DNA of 64,000 bases from Liquidambar formosana (GCA_039720395.1 CM077828.1:20192717-20256716); one strand, 5' to 3'. Shown: positions 1 to 13,100, counted from the stretch's first letter. Numbers and translations are program-made. The notes: generated from the sequence alone by a model not told the origin.

Positions 1-189
1 AATGTAAAGTAGAGAAGAAGAGAAAAGGCAGTGAAGGTGGAGAATTAGCTAGGTAACGCATAATGAATTATGTATTTAAGAATTAAAGATTACATTTTCA
101 AATGAGAATTTATGACTTATTATAATAATTATAAATATAAAAAACACCGTGTGGTTACATAAAAAAGTACCATGTGGCTGCCTTGAATG

Positions 190-228
<39 letters not shown>

Positions 229-1571
229 CAGATATTAAAAAATCCCTATGTAGTCACGTGGCCACAGAACAGGGGCATTTCCGAAAAAATAGTTCTTTAG
301 GGTTTACTCAGCAAACCAAGCATTTATTGGAATAATAAATATAGTTGTTAGACAATTGATGTGATAGCCATAGATGTAACAGTCATTTGGGAAAATGGAG
401 CGGCATGCAGTAAATCAAACATTAATGAGGAAACGAAAAAGCCTACCCCTGAGGACAAAAAAGAGAATGGATACGTCGGAGCTCGAGAGAACGAGCACGA
501 AATGACAAAACTGAAGGAGCTGTTCAACTTGGCTTTGAAAACTCACGAGATGCCCAGCACAGCAAAGAGTACTAACCCTATATCAACACAATTGTCCACT
601 TGAAACAGTAACAGAAGGCTCGCAAGTTTGACAAGAGCACAACATTTAGTGATAAGCACTTCTAAAGTCTGCATGGAAAATGTACCACTACGGGATAAGC
701 TGTGCAATACGTCTCTCATCATCCGAGCTCGGGGGAATAGTCCAAAGCAATCGACAAACTCTAAGTTACCCACATGAATGTTTGTATCGAAAACCGTGAC
801 AGTTACATGTGACGTGATAGAACGTCCCACTATCACCTATAACCACACTAGATACGGAACGTAGGGGTTCCTAGAAACGTTTCCACGTGTCCTGAGGGTT
901 GTCACCACAAAAAGTCAAGATTACCCAATTAAGATAGGGTAAAGGGAATTTTAGGAAGATTAACATTTGTCCAACCCCTAGCAGCTCCTAGAATCCAAAT
1001 GATAAGATATAAATGGAGTCATCAATGACCCAAAGAGGTATGCACATCCAATTCAAGAAATGATTCTTCTCTTTTTGGGCCTATCTTAATTTGGGCATAT
1101 ATTGGAGAACCTTTTGTAGGTCCCAACCCAACCTAACCTTGGCTTGAAGAAAACTTGGAGAAGAAGAGGAAGTTCATGATCTCTAGCTTGGCTCATTGAC
1201 AAGTTCTAAGAGGAGGGATTCCAATCGTGTCTCATATATATATATATAGTATATAGATTTAGCTAGAGCCCATTATATTATGAAATTTTTTTTTTTTTTT
1301 TTTTTTTGGGAAAATGGATAGAATTATCCATAACCCTAACCTCCCAATATCAACAAATGGGTATCAATGGTTCTCTATAAGCTTGAATCCAAAATCGCTC
1401 ACTCAATAAGTGAAAAGAATATATGCCACTAGGCTATCATGCTATTGGCCATTATACGAGTAGTTGAACAAAAAAAAAAAAAAAAAAGCCCATATATGCA
1501 CACACACAAAGCCAGTGTCCATTATGCAAATCTCAACTCAACTCTTAGCCTAGGACAATACAAATAGTACT
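1..1571. other. intergenic, no gene recognised
   Basis: No recognisable gene. It holds a (TA)n microsatellite at about 190-223, a T run near 1286-1307 and an A run near 1471-1487. Short open frames overlap at 361-603 (plus) and 543-836 (minus). Their composition is less AT-biased than the surroundings, but neither matches a family I know, so they are not called as genes. The segment ends at the 5-bp TSD (TAAAT, 1572-1576) of the solo LTR that follows. Confidence 0.5.
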
Positions 1572-4500
1572 TAAATTGTCACGACCTAAAATAATTAAGC
1601 CATGATCAAAAGTAATAAATCAAGTTTTATTTAATAAATCCTTTGATAATACGTGGATGACACGTGTCAAAATCTCAACCGTTTAAAACTTTTCTCAATT
1701 TTCGAACATAAAATATCCGTAGATAGGACATACCATCATAAAACCTGTTATAAAAATCCATTCATAAAAATTTTCCTGTCATCCATGAAAGTGGTATCAT
1801 CCCATGCATCGCATTCTACGTATATACAACATTAAATAATTAACTTACAACCCTGATTAAATTTATATTTTCATTGGTCATTGGCTCAAATAAAATTGAA
1901 TTAATACATATTCTTTCCCATGGAAATACATCAATTATTAATATAGGCAAATTCCAGTTAAAAGCATCCCTGCGTAAAATCATAACTACGCCTAAAAATA
2001 ATATCTGAAAAACATTGAAATAGATAGGCGTGAGTCCGATGACTCAATAGATATAATTTAACATAGTAAACTACAGCAATGATATAAATAAAACCAATTA
2101 TATCATTTAAAACAAAATATACTAACCAAGTATATTACAAATCCAAAATAAGTTATAATCCATAACTTAGAACAAATAATGTATAATACCCAATGCATGT
2201 GACTCATGTCTAATTTACATTAATTCTATTAATTACCGACCACTCCCGTAGGAGTCTTCACGCAGAAACGGAAGATTTAAACCCAACCTCCAAGAGGATA
2301 ACACTGCACCCTCGCAATTGTGTAAAGATGGAAAGTAGCCTCTTCTTTGGGAACACAAAAGTTTCTACCTGGAACCAGAAAGTACCCGGATTCGGGAGCA
2401 CAGCTGTCATCCTTGCTTGGGACCGCAAGCAACCCAGGACCAAAGGAAAGGAAAATACCGCAAAGTCCCTTAACTGCAAGTAGTCCAATTCCAATGACCC
2501 TTTTTTATGCAATACTTTTACCCAATATTCATTAAGTCCATTTAACGAATGATTATACCCAAAATGCAGTACGATAAACCATAAAATGATTTTTAACCAA
2601 AATCATCCACAAAATATGCCATATTAACCATAATCAAATAACCTCATAATTATACCACAATTATGATAAACAACATAAATTCCCATTATGATTATAGCCT
2701 TAAAATCATAATTGAAAACCTCAATTAAACATGAAAATTAACCATAAAATCCATACATCTATATTCCATAGAATGTATAAAATAAATCAAGCTCATTAAT
2801 AAACATAATTTCCAATTTATGTAATCAAATAACCAAAGTTCAATTTCAAGATTTATTCCATAAATCATTTAAATGCATATTCTAGGCCCAAGAATACCAA
2901 ATACTATGATAATATATACCATATTATCATGTCAATAGTTTAAACCTATGTAAATTGCACCTACCTCTATGAAACATGTAGAAAAATGCGATCTTGATGT
3001 TATAGGTGTGTAAATCCAAGCCTAAGATGCACATGCAAACTCCCAATCCAAGCCCTAGCTCCCAAGTGCTTTGGTTGATGATGAGAAAGGAGATTCCAAC
3101 TTCAAAATGCAACCAAACCTCATAAATTGCATAAATAAACACAAGATATGAGGATATGATGACTAAAACCCAAAAGGAATGCAAACCCTAGCCATGTATC
3201 ATGAGAAATTACCTCTCAAATACAAGATAAAAACTATCCCTGCTTCCAAAGTGTAGCCATGAGTGATTGAGGAGCCAATCTACTCCACAAAGATGCATGT
3301 AAGGGCCAAAATGGGTGGAACACCCTCCATTTCTCACCACCGTCCCCTCTCTTTCTCTCATATTCTCCCCTCTCTCTATCCCTCTCTCCCAAACACTCTA
3401 TGTAACGACCCGAAATTGGGGTTGTTAGTTAAGTAGTAAGAAAACCATTTTTAAAGCCAAGTTTGGTAGATGTTTAATAAAAATAATTCTTTTGAAAATA
3501 TTTTTAGAAAATCCGACATAGTCCTGTCTGTAAATAGGACATACCAAGTTATCAACTAGTCATAAAACTTGTAGAAGACACATTTATAAGCATTTCCAGC
3601 CATCCACACAATATTCCAAAATGAAGAAATTTACCAGCCGCATCGTAGTCACATGGGTCTCATTCAGATATGTATCCACTACTCAATTAATTATTACAGG
3701 CCATAAAATAAAATTAATACATGACTAGGCTCAAAGCCTATCTCCAATATTCTCTACATGAATGCAAGCATACTGACGTGCTCCCAAAACCCAGGTCAAC
3801 TTAACTTTGAAATATGACCTGCAAGAAAACTGTGGGGATATGAGCTACATGCTCAGTAGGAAAATATTTCTCACAATAACCCCAAGGTTTTAAAAATCAT
3901 AGTTTATATAATTTTCAAGAACCCTGCAAAACCATTGATTGGTTTGCAATATAATTTTTAGTAAATAAAACTGATACATTTATAGTGAAATAAACTGCGG
4001 AAGTTTAAATCCTTTTATACCAACACCCCTTTTTATTTTTAAAAATGTAGACACCCCATTTTCACCCCCATGAGATCATGATATCATTTGGATAGGTTTA
4101 GAAGCATCTAGGAGTCCCTTATAAGCCTTAAAGGACAATTTTGCCCTTTTAAGCCTTAGGAGAATAGGTCATCATTGCATGCATATTTTTGTCTCTTTGT
4201 TGAGTCCCATCACTTGCATTTAGTTTCTAGGGTCATTTTAGATATGTGTGTCAAATTTGGTTCAATTCCAGATAGGTTTGGATAGCTAATTAGAACTTTT
4301 GCGACTTGAAGGGCAATTTCGTCTTTTACTTCTTATATTTTCCAATTGACTTCCAAATTTGTTCTGGAGTGTTCCATTGACCTTAGAATGATAAAATGAG
4401 CCTAACTGAAGTGCCAATTTAATTTATTGATAGGTTTGGGATTGGTTCACTATATTACCCTATGCTTAATTGACCTTTTTTCGGGTAATCGCCTCATGAA

Positions 4501-6160
4501 AACCAAACCACCTGACTGTGGTTAGGGATTCTTGATTCAAGAATATTCTAAGCTTATTTTACACTGAATCCTTGAAATTTTGGCTTTTGAATCATTCAAA
4601 TCAGAGTTAAAATGAAGAATTTAAGTCCATTTGAAGTTAGGAGTCCAAACCGAGTCAGGAATCCTCAAAATCGAGGAAACCTGATCTCACTCTCGGGTGA
4701 CCGGTTCACCCAACCGGTCCAACCAGTTCACCCCAACCGGTCACCCGAGCCCTTCGTCCTGATTTCTCTCTTTTTGGAAGTTTTGACGAAATGGGACTCT
4801 ACCACTCCGAATTTCAGCCTTCTAAAAGACTTCTAAGCCTATTGGGAGGTGGTTTTGAGTTGTTTAACATTCATGGGATTTAATGACAGCCCTAGATTGA
4901 TTTTATGGTGAATTAATCTCAACCATTGGTTCATATGGTTGGTTGGTTATAAATAGAGGCTCATTCATCAGCATAAGGGACTTTTGCTGGACTTTTGACT
5001 TTTGACACTTCATATTAAAAGAGAGAGAGGGACCACAAGTTTGAATACACCCATATCACTTGGAGGAGGCTTTCTACTGCAATTTCAAAGGAGAACTAGA
5101 AGGGAACCAAGCCAAAGAGAAGGAAGAACGCAGCGAAGACCCTTGCTTTGTTGTAAGTCTCCCTTGCATCCTTCTACGATTCCTTCTTCTTCTACTCCAT
5201 TCTTTGCATAATTATGGCTTAGAATTGATTTAGGAATCATATATACTCTATGTTTTAGAGTGTATATGATTCAAAAATGATGAGAATGCATGTTAGTGGA
5301 ATAGGATTGCGAATTGCTTGCTGTTAGGATAGTTTCTCCCTTAAGGATGGAGATACGTTTTGCATAAAAAATCAATTGATGTGTTTAGGCCGTTTTCTCT
5401 TCATGGTTCAATTATATGCATGATTTTAAGCATCTTTTGTATAGGACACTTGCTGTGTAAGCCCCGTCTTCATAGGTGTATGGATGATTATCCTTTTCGA
5501 GGATAATTATCGTCCTTAGAGGGTGAGGTTGTGCATGGGTGCTTTCTAGAGTGTGTTTAAGTGCACTGTGAGTTTCTTTGCATTCTTAGGTATATATTTT
5601 ACGTAGGATATGTGAAGGAACCATTCATATGGAGTGATTTCTACGTAAAATTATCTCCGGATAGTTTTACTTAAGAAAACTCGCCGTAAGGATGATTATT
5701 TCACATTCTTACATAAAGCACTTACCTAAGGCATCATGTTAGATTTTCTTTTCATGTTTAGGATTGTCATATGATATTTTCATCATGGTAATGCCTGTTT
5801 AGCATGTTTTTGATAGTTTTGTGCATGTTAGAGTGTTTATAGCATATAGGAGCATATTAGGTTTGAGTCTTTCTTTTGATTTTTGTTATTTGCATGATTT
5901 TTAGGTCATTATATGCACATTTAGTATTCTGTCCAGATTTGAATTAGGTCTTCTAATGATGATTTGAGCATGAATATGAATGGTTTGAGCTTAATAATTG
6001 CCTTATAGAATACATGGGGTGATTAATTGATGTTTTCTCGATGTTTCGGGATAATTTGCATATGGTAAGTGGTTCATGGTGAGTATTGTGTGAATTGTTC
6101 TCTTCTCCCTCCTAGGGTTATTGTCTTTACTTTGGATTAGAAGTCCTAAGTTTCCAACTC

Positions 6161-6300
6161 TCTCAAAATTCTGTTTTAATTAGAGTTCTATCTCTTTTAG
6201 AACTCTACTTTCACTAAAATTCTATTTTAATTAGAGTTCTATCTCTTTTAGAATTCTACTTTTCTCAAACTTCTTTTTGGATAAGAGTTCTATCTTTTTT
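6161..6300. repeat. tandem repeat, about 65-bp unit
   Basis: A unit containing 'tttaattagagttctatctc' and 'tttagaa(c/t)tctacttt' is repeated about two and a half times inside the 4046-7199 LTR. No coding meaning is seen. Confidence 0.65.
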
Positions 6301-6550
6301 CAAATTCTATCTTTTCTCAAATTCCTTTTTTGGAAATCCTTCTTCTTTTAAAACTCTTCTTTTCTTTTAATGGAAACTTAGGGTTTATAGTTCATTGTAA
6401 AGGGAGTAACCCCTTCTCAATCGAACTACGTGGACTTTGATTCTTGCATCTTTGCATGTAAGGTACGTAGGCGCTTATTTGATGTTCAAGTCCGCCCTAG
6501 GATACTAAGTATCCTAGGTTTTCTTTTCTCTCTTCTTCTTTCTTTCTACC

Positions 6551-6702
6551 CATTTGTCCATCACATATATGTTAGTGGATAGGATGGACCCATGCTTATA
6601 CATTTATCCATCACATATTTGTTAGTGGATAGGATGGATTTGTTTGTTTATTCATTTATCCATCACATATTTGCTAGTGGATAGGATGGATTTGTTTGCC
6701 TA
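6551..6702. repeat. tandem repeat, three 50-52-bp units
   Basis: Three copies begin at about 6551, 6601 and 6653, each carrying 'catttatccatcacatat' and then 'agtggataggatgga'. They lie inside the 4046-7199 LTR. A further short GGATG-rich stretch follows to about 6810. Confidence 0.75.
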
Positions 6703-8213
6703 TTCTCTGTCTCTCTACTGCTTTCCATATCTCTCATACTTGTTCATGGATGTTTAAATGCTTTATGGATGTTTACTTGCTTTATGGATGTTCATGGATG
6801 GATGTGGATTATTTATGGATGATTCTTTGCATATGCATGGTGACAAATTAGGAAGTGATTGAAATAGCCCATATAAATTCAGAGACCCATTTTGGGGCGA
6901 TGTGGGTGCCTATAGGATGTTTCCTAGAACCTTCCCACATCGTAACTTAGTCTCCGAATCCTCTCTTGTTTTGATAGACCTGCTTTTCCTTGATCGGAGT
7001 CATGTGGTTTGTTTTCAAATGTTTTCTTTAAAAACTGTTTTTATGATTTTCCTCTTTTCCTAAAAATGAGGTGGTGACTCTTTATTTGTGTTTTTGTGAA
7101 CCTTTTAAAAACCAGATTTTTATCAATTTAAATCTCTATAAGTCTTTTTAAAAGAAGGGTTCTCCTTCCTTCCCCCCGGATCGAAACCCGTGGTTCACCA
7201 AAAAGGTAAGAAGTAACTCAAGTTATTTATAATTCATTATCATTCTTTCCAAATTCCATATCACGGCCTTATAAGCCAATAATCATCATTTGCCATATCC
7301 GGCAATCCATAACATCAGTCTTTTAAACTGATAAATCCTCCCCAGGTCATGCGGGGCCCTCGCACATAAAAAATATGGGGAAATATTATGGATCCTACTT
7401 GGTCCAAAAAGTAACCCCATCATGAGGAAACACTATGATCCTACTTGGACCAAAAAGTAACCTCATATTCGGGCACGTAACCCAGGGCTAAAGGATAGGA
7501 AGACACGGCAAGACATCCCGTTCCTTTGGGATCGCAGTAATCCTGTCTCCAGTAACCCTCATCACTCTATCCATATCATTAACACTTTTCTTTTCATTTA
7601 TTAATTTCATAATTCTCACATAATCAGAAAAATTATATATAAATTTTCCAAAAACCACATAATAGGTTTGTTCTTAAAAAAAAACCATATGAAATAACTC
7701 CATAATTTCCATATAAACAGGAAAATTTTATATATATAAATTTTCCAAGAAAACCATATAACGGGTGGGTTCATAAAAATCACAATAAATAACCCCCATA
7801 AATCATTTCCAAATGAATGATTTCAAAAACAACATTTTTATAACAAAAATGATGTGAATCAAACCCTAGGTTTCCTACAAATTGTAAAACCTAGCAATTA
7901 TATACCCCATGCATGATATTTATGCAAAAACTACCAAATACATGTAAAACTACATGATTTATACCCAAACCCCCATGCAACAAAGGTTTAAAATGAGAAA
8001 ATGTCCCCTACCTCAAAAATGAGTGATGCAAATGCCAAACCATCCCTACACGCACGTAGATCAGGCCAAACTATGATGAATCCGAGCTTGCCGGTGTCGG
8101 ATCGGGGCTGCCATGCTCCAGCAAGCCACCCACGACCTCCCTCGTCACTCTTCCTCTCTCATTCTCTCTCTTTCTTGGTTGGAAGAAATGGAGAGAAATT
8201 CGTGGGTTAAGGG

Positions 8214-8418
8214 TTTATATAGAAAAGGAGGGCAAAAGGGTCATTTTAACCCTTTATTAAAACTGTTTGCCCACACTTTTAGATGGCTGAAAAATATTTT
8301 CAGCCGGTTGAAAGTGCCCAACACAAAACATTCATCTCTGGAATTTTTAGCCGACTGAAAATGGTCTTTCAGACGGTTGAAACATGTTTCAGCCGTCTGA
8401 AATACATAGACAGCTGAA
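8214..8418 (-). promoter_or_regulatory. solo LTR 2 U3 promoter: TATA plus diverged palindrome array
   Basis: On the minus strand TATATAAA (8221-8214) is followed downstream by a CT-rich leader. Upstream of it, between about 8279 and 8418, lie five copies of a near-palindrome of the form TTTCAGnCGnnTGAAA, with cores such as CAGCCGGTTG, CAGACGGTTG and CAGCCGTCTG, plus a final AGACAGCTGAAAA. The spacing to the TATA box matches that in solo LTR 1, which suggests upstream promoter elements of the retrotransposon. Function is inferred, not shown. Confidence 0.5.
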
Positions 8419-9055
8419 AATAGATAGTCAGTCAGGTAACTCTCCATCAGCACAAACATCAGCCTTATTTTCATCTAAAACATTTAAGTAATCTTCTTCA
8501 TTCTTATATTATCCTTTTACTTTAAGTTATTTAATGAAAATAAGCAAATAACCCCCATTTAAATTCAAATAAAATATCAGAAAAATCAAATTTCCAATAT
8601 ATTGAAATCTCATTTCCAAGTTTTAGTACAAAATCCGTCTCCCGATAGATTTTTCTAAAACAAACATGTAAGGAACCCAATCCAAACATGTTAATAAAAT
8701 CCCATAAAATCACAGAAGTCTTGTAATATTATAAACTTCTATTACTGCCAAAAATTATCTTTAAAAACGAAGATTTACGAAAATTCATTTTTCTCCCACA
8801 TTTAGCCAAATTTCAGCAGTTTAAATCCGAAGCTGCAAATAAGGCCAAACATTCACTATAGACACTTGACGCATAAAAACAAGCATCAAATCACAAATAA
8901 CATCATATTATCATACACATGGATTACCCATACATGAGGTTATCCAACAAATTAAGGGATTAACTACGCTAATCATATATTAAGCCGTAATAATCCCTAC
9001 TAAGAAAATAGGTCCTCACACTCTAAAAACCAGAAAATGAGTGTATGGGTCGGGG

Positions 9056-9290
9056 TTTATATAAAAAAGGAGGGCAAAAGGGTCATTTTAACCCTTTATA
9101 AAATCTGCAGATCGCAACTTTCAGACGTCTGAAATGTAGTTTCAGACATCTGAAACTATACTCTAGAAAACCTCGCTCTCTGTAATATTTAGACGTCTGA
9201 ATGTAACTTTTAGACGTCTGAAATGCCACTTTCAGACGTTTGAAATGTGTTTCAGACGTCTGAAACACATAGACAGCTGAAAATTGAGAG
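9056..9290 (-). promoter_or_regulatory. solo LTR 1 U3 promoter: TATA plus TTTCAGACGTCTGAAA array
   Basis: Minus-strand TATATAAA lies at 9063-9056. About 50-230 bp upstream are six copies of TTTCAGACGTCTGAAA or one-to-two-base variants (near 9119, 9140, 9188, 9209, 9231 and 9249), followed by AGACAGCTGAAAA. The perfect palindrome has a GACGTC centre, the ACGT core bound by plant bZIP factors. That link is established for ACGT boxes in general and only inferred here. Confidence 0.55.
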
Positions 9291-9881
9291 TCAGTCAGAC
9301 TACACCTCATCAGCACAGACATCAGCGTTATTTTATCCGAAACATTTAAGTAATCTTCTTCATTATTATATTATCCTTTTACTTTAAGTTATTTAATGAA
9401 AATAATCAAATAAACCCCCATTTGAATTCAAATAAAATATCAAAAAAAATCAAATTCCCAATATATCAAAATCTCATTTTTCTAGTTTTAGTACAAAATC
9501 CGTCTCCCGAAAGATTTTCCTAAAACAAACATGTGTGGAACCCAATCCAAACATGCTAATAAAATCCCATAAAATCACCAATATCTTATAATATTATAAA
9601 CTTCCATTACCGCTAAAAATTATCTTTAAAAACGAAGTTTTACGAAAATTCACTTTTCCCCAACACTTAGCCAACTTTCAGCAACTTAAACCCTTAAATT
9701 GCAAATAAGGCTAAACGTACCCGAAAGACACTCGATGCACAAAAACAAGCATCAAACACATACATCATTATCACATATATTACTCAATTATGAGGTCATC
9801 CAACCAATCATGAGATTAACTATGTCAACCATAGATTAAACCCTAAATACCCTATTTAAAAATTATGGGTGTTACATAAAT

Positions 9882-10151
9882 CATGAGCAAAGAAGAGTCT
9901 CTTCAACTTCATTTAGGTTACCAATTGTAATTGTAGAATAATTAATTAGTTTACCAACTAGATGATCTTACCATTTAGTTTTTGTAAGGTGTTATATAGT
10001 ACCGGGACATGTCACGATAAATCAATAATGCTTCATAGTGCACACAAATGAGCAGATATATATGTTCGTGAGGGCAATAAGAGTTGGAATTCTAGCAATA
10101 ACAAGTGAAGGTGACTAGATTAATTTATAAATTAAATGACCCAAAGTCTTT
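9882..10151. repeat. duplicated flank downstream of WAKL-A (pairs with about 30090-30260)
   Basis: About 270 bp between the TSD of solo LTR 1 and the TSD of the next LTR match 30090-30260, downstream of WAKL-B ('ctcttcaacttcatt', 'accaactagatgatcttacc', 'tttttgtaaggt'). This marks the downstream edge of the WAKL duplication, later split from WAKL-A by the 10157-13590 LTR. No gene. Confidence 0.65.
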
Positions 10152-10156
10152 GGTTT

Positions 10157-13100
10157 TGTAGACACCTCATTTTCATCCCCCTATTTACACTTCTCCATCT
10201 CCCATACATTATCACATGTCGGATTTTATGTCATTTTGGCATCCCATATTTAGAGTTAGACCTTATACATCCCAAAGAATCCATGATATCTTTTGGGGTT
10301 GAATTTGGTTAAGTTTTGATAGCAAACAAGAGTTTTTACAACTTAGAGGGCATTTTCGTCATTTCACTTGCATAACACTTGTTCGGTTTCCAATTCCCAC
10401 CAAATTTGTCTCAAGATGGTCCTAAAGTCCTTAGGAGGTTATTGATAGGCTTGGTTTAAAGTTTGGTAAGGTTTGGAATTGATTTGGTTAAGGATGATCC
10501 AAAGTAGGCCAGGTTTTAGTCCGTTCATCGGCCCTTTTTAAAATTACTTCCTAATTTGATCTTATTGATTCAAATTAATGTTTCATATATTAATGAAAAT
10601 CGAGTCTTAATTAATGTGTTTCAATTTTTAAAATCATTTTCAAAAGAGTTTGGTTGTAACCATGAGTTAATTGGGGTTTAAACCTTAATATCACCTTTAC
10701 TAGCTCGATTGACCTCGGTGAGCCACCTTGGCTTAACCTATGACTAATTGACCAAATGCGACTTAATTTGAAGTGTTTTGAACTCATTTTAAGTGTAGAA
10801 CTAAACCACGGTCATTTCAAGTTCGGAATCAACGAATTTGGACTTAAAATGGACCCAATACATAAACTTGATGAGCAAGAAAGCAACAAAGCAAGGCAAA
10901 GTGATTGGCCAAACAAAGCTACCGGTGCCCAAATGGCCACCCTAGAAGGCCAAATGGCCACTATGAGCGCCACGCCCTAAACCACATAGCTCAAGAATAC
11001 GTATTAGCCTCAAAGGATTAACACGAAGAGGAGTCGCCACCCAATAATGGGAACGAGTGAACCCTAGCAGGGTCTAGCTCTTCATAACTAGAGATTCGGG
11101 GTACGCAGCTGGGAAGGTGTTAGGCACCCAGCCACGCCCGGTCAGAACCGACCCCCACATATGATCGATGGCTTTAATTAATCTAACCGTTCAATTAAAA
11201 TTAATGCTAAATCATACAATAATAACATCACACAAACCATGATGTTATGACAGAAGCAGAAATACGGAATAAGCATAAAAAATGGAGATACAGATTAACC
11301 TACTGTCAGAATAAATACGATAAAGAAAAGAAACTGTCTGCCAATACTTCTCGTGCGTACACAGTGATAGTTACTGTGTACGCAATATAATCATTGCGTA
11401 CACACCCGTTGGCAATTTATGTCATCTCTCGAAACTCCACATATATATCATGAGAAGGTATACACATGAATTTCCACAGACTATCATACAACAAACCTAT
11501 ATACTAGCAAATTACCACATAATAAAACCTAGTTTCTCCCTATGGAGAATCCACTACATGATGCATCCCAAAATAAATATAATAAAAAGAAGAACTAAAA
11601 TAAAAAGCTAAATAAAACTAAATTTACTGACTTTATGTTTGTTCGTGGCCCCTCAGGTCTTTGGATTGAATCAAAACAGCACAAATCCTCCTCTTCTTCA
11701 AAGTGTTCTCACAGCAAAGAGATCAAAACTCACTTAACTTTTAAAAGAAATAGAAAAACAAAAGAGAATTAGAGAAAAGAGAAGTTATTTTCGTCACTTT
11801 GCAATAGCAGAAACTTCAATTGAGTTTTTGGGTATGAAAACGTTGGAATTGGACAAAACTCGTGAAATACAAAGTTGTATAGAATTGACTTATCTTTCTA
11901 TAAAGACCAATTTCATCAAATTTAGACTTCGGATGAAAAAGTTATGATTAAAATACGATTACTGGTTTTCCGAAAAACTGCTGTTGAATTATGACGAATT
12001 TCACTCCTTAAAAACCCTATTCTCCTCCCCTTTTCTAAGGCATTAAGAGAGTATATATAGCTGAAAACTAGGGTTTCCCTTTCCTTCCTAGACTAGGTTC
12101 CTTGGAGAGTAAAAGACTTCTAATCTGAATAGGAAAGAGAAGTTGCATTTTCTAAAAATTAGGAGAGTGACTGCTAACACGCATGCACATGTACCGTATG
12201 TGTGTACACACACTCATCACATACGTACATGCGTTAGTGGCATGATAAAAATGATTAATTTAATAAAATAATTGCCTTTCATTTTAATCAAAAATCTCAT
12301 GCTGTGATTTGCACTAATTCTTAAAGGATAATTCGTAAATAACCACACTATACTCATCATCGGGGCCACAGGACTTAAGATGACAACCAATACAAAATGG
12401 GGTGTCTACAGCCACCCTCAAAGGCCAAACAACCAGTGAGGGTGTCAACTGCCTTCCAGGTTGTTTTGTCCTTATCGCTTCATTTTAGCTTTGTCTCTTA
12501 AAATAATTCAGATTTTTCCAAACTTTTTGATAATGTTTGATAATTATCACTTGGTTTTGAGATAAATATCATCTCTTAAGATTGATTTTGGGCCACTGGA
12601 TCATCTTTACCTAGATTAAATCCTAACCCTCCATTCTACCCACTTACAGCTATAAATTGGGGTCTTCTTCACCCTTATTCGACACCAAGTCTGAATAGAG
12701 TTTTCTTGAGCACTTATTAGCTTGAGTTTGTGAGTGAGGAGAGAAATTTCCTAAAAGTATGCTTTCACAAACTTCTCATTCTAAGAAGAGCTTGAGCTTA
12801 ATAGTGGGGGGTGAAATTTCCTAAAAGTACGCTCTCACTAGCGACCCATTTTAGAAGCCTTGGAGCGTCGAAACTCTGCTTGACTCCCAACTCCCAACTT
12901 GAGGTTCTCAAACAGAACCCTACCTCGGTTTTGTTAGGTATAACTCTGAACCTATCTCTTTTAAGTTCAAGCTTATGCCATGATATAAATGTTAATGTGA
13001 TATTGCATGCTCCCCTTAATTTTGTTAATCATAGGATATTATTAGCTTTTGATCTTAAGTCAAACTAGTTTATCAATCAAAGTTGTTTTTATCAAAGCAA

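Larger units (their letters stand above)
4046..7199 (+). mobile_element. solo LTR of TGTAGACACC family, inserted in solo LTR 2
   Basis: Starts TGTAGACACCCC at 4046 and runs to about 7199, flanked by AAAAA at 4041-4045 and 7200-7204. That candidate TSD is low-complexity and so weak. No gag or pol frame is present. It contains the family landmarks also seen in the 10157-13590 element: a short motif on the pattern AACTACGTGGACTTTGAT, a 'gtgggtgcctat' motif and a 'gaggtggtgactc' motif near the 3' side. The flanking sequence joins smoothly as solo LTR 2 when it is removed. The 3' terminus (GGTTCACC) is not a clean CA, so the right end could be off by a few bases. Confidence 0.6.
3401..9020 (-). 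mobile_element. solo LTR 2, same family, inserted in solo LTR 1
   Basis: Minus-strand start TGTGAGGACC at 9020 and end GGGTCGTTACA at 3401, with a perfect 5-bp TSD CTCTA at 3396-3400 and 9021-9025. It is homologous to solo LTR 1: blocks around 8210-9010 and 9050-9870 match almost throughout, including the TATA region and the stretch after the palindrome array. What looks like an 0.85-kb tandem duplication is therefore one LTR inserted into another of the same family. Without its own nested insertion (4046-7199) it is about 2.46 kb, with no internal coding region. Confidence 0.75.
1577..9876 (-). mobile_element. solo LTR 1, long-LTR Ty3/gypsy-like (outer member of nest)
   Basis: Read on the minus strand the element begins TGTAACACCC at 9876 and ends GGTCGTGACA at 1577. 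It is flanked by a perfect 5-bp TSD, TAAAT, at 1572-1576 and 9877-9881. Removing the nested solo LTR 2 (3401-9020 plus one TSD copy) leaves about 2.67 kb with no gag or pol, so this is a solo LTR. Its start is typical of plant chromovirus (Tekay/Del-like) LTRs; the lineage is inferred from the termini only. A minus-strand TATA box (9056-9063) and a palindrome array lie in its U3. Confidence 0.75.

Noticed and set aside
4612..5211. Plus-strand frames 4612-4836 and 5002-5211 as small genes
   Set aside because: Both lie inside the 4046-7199 solo LTR, which has no coding domain, and neither resembles gag or pol.
8241..9322. Minus-strand frames at 8241-8474 and 9083-9322 with similar Lys/Arg-rich peptides
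   Set aside because: They are translations of the TTTCAGACGTCTGAAA palindrome arrays in two sister LTRs; similarity comes from the DNA repeats, not from protein selection.
8207..9876. An 0.85-kb tandem duplication
   Set aside because: Fully explained by insertion of one solo LTR into another of the same family, shown by the CTCTA and TAAAT target-site duplications.
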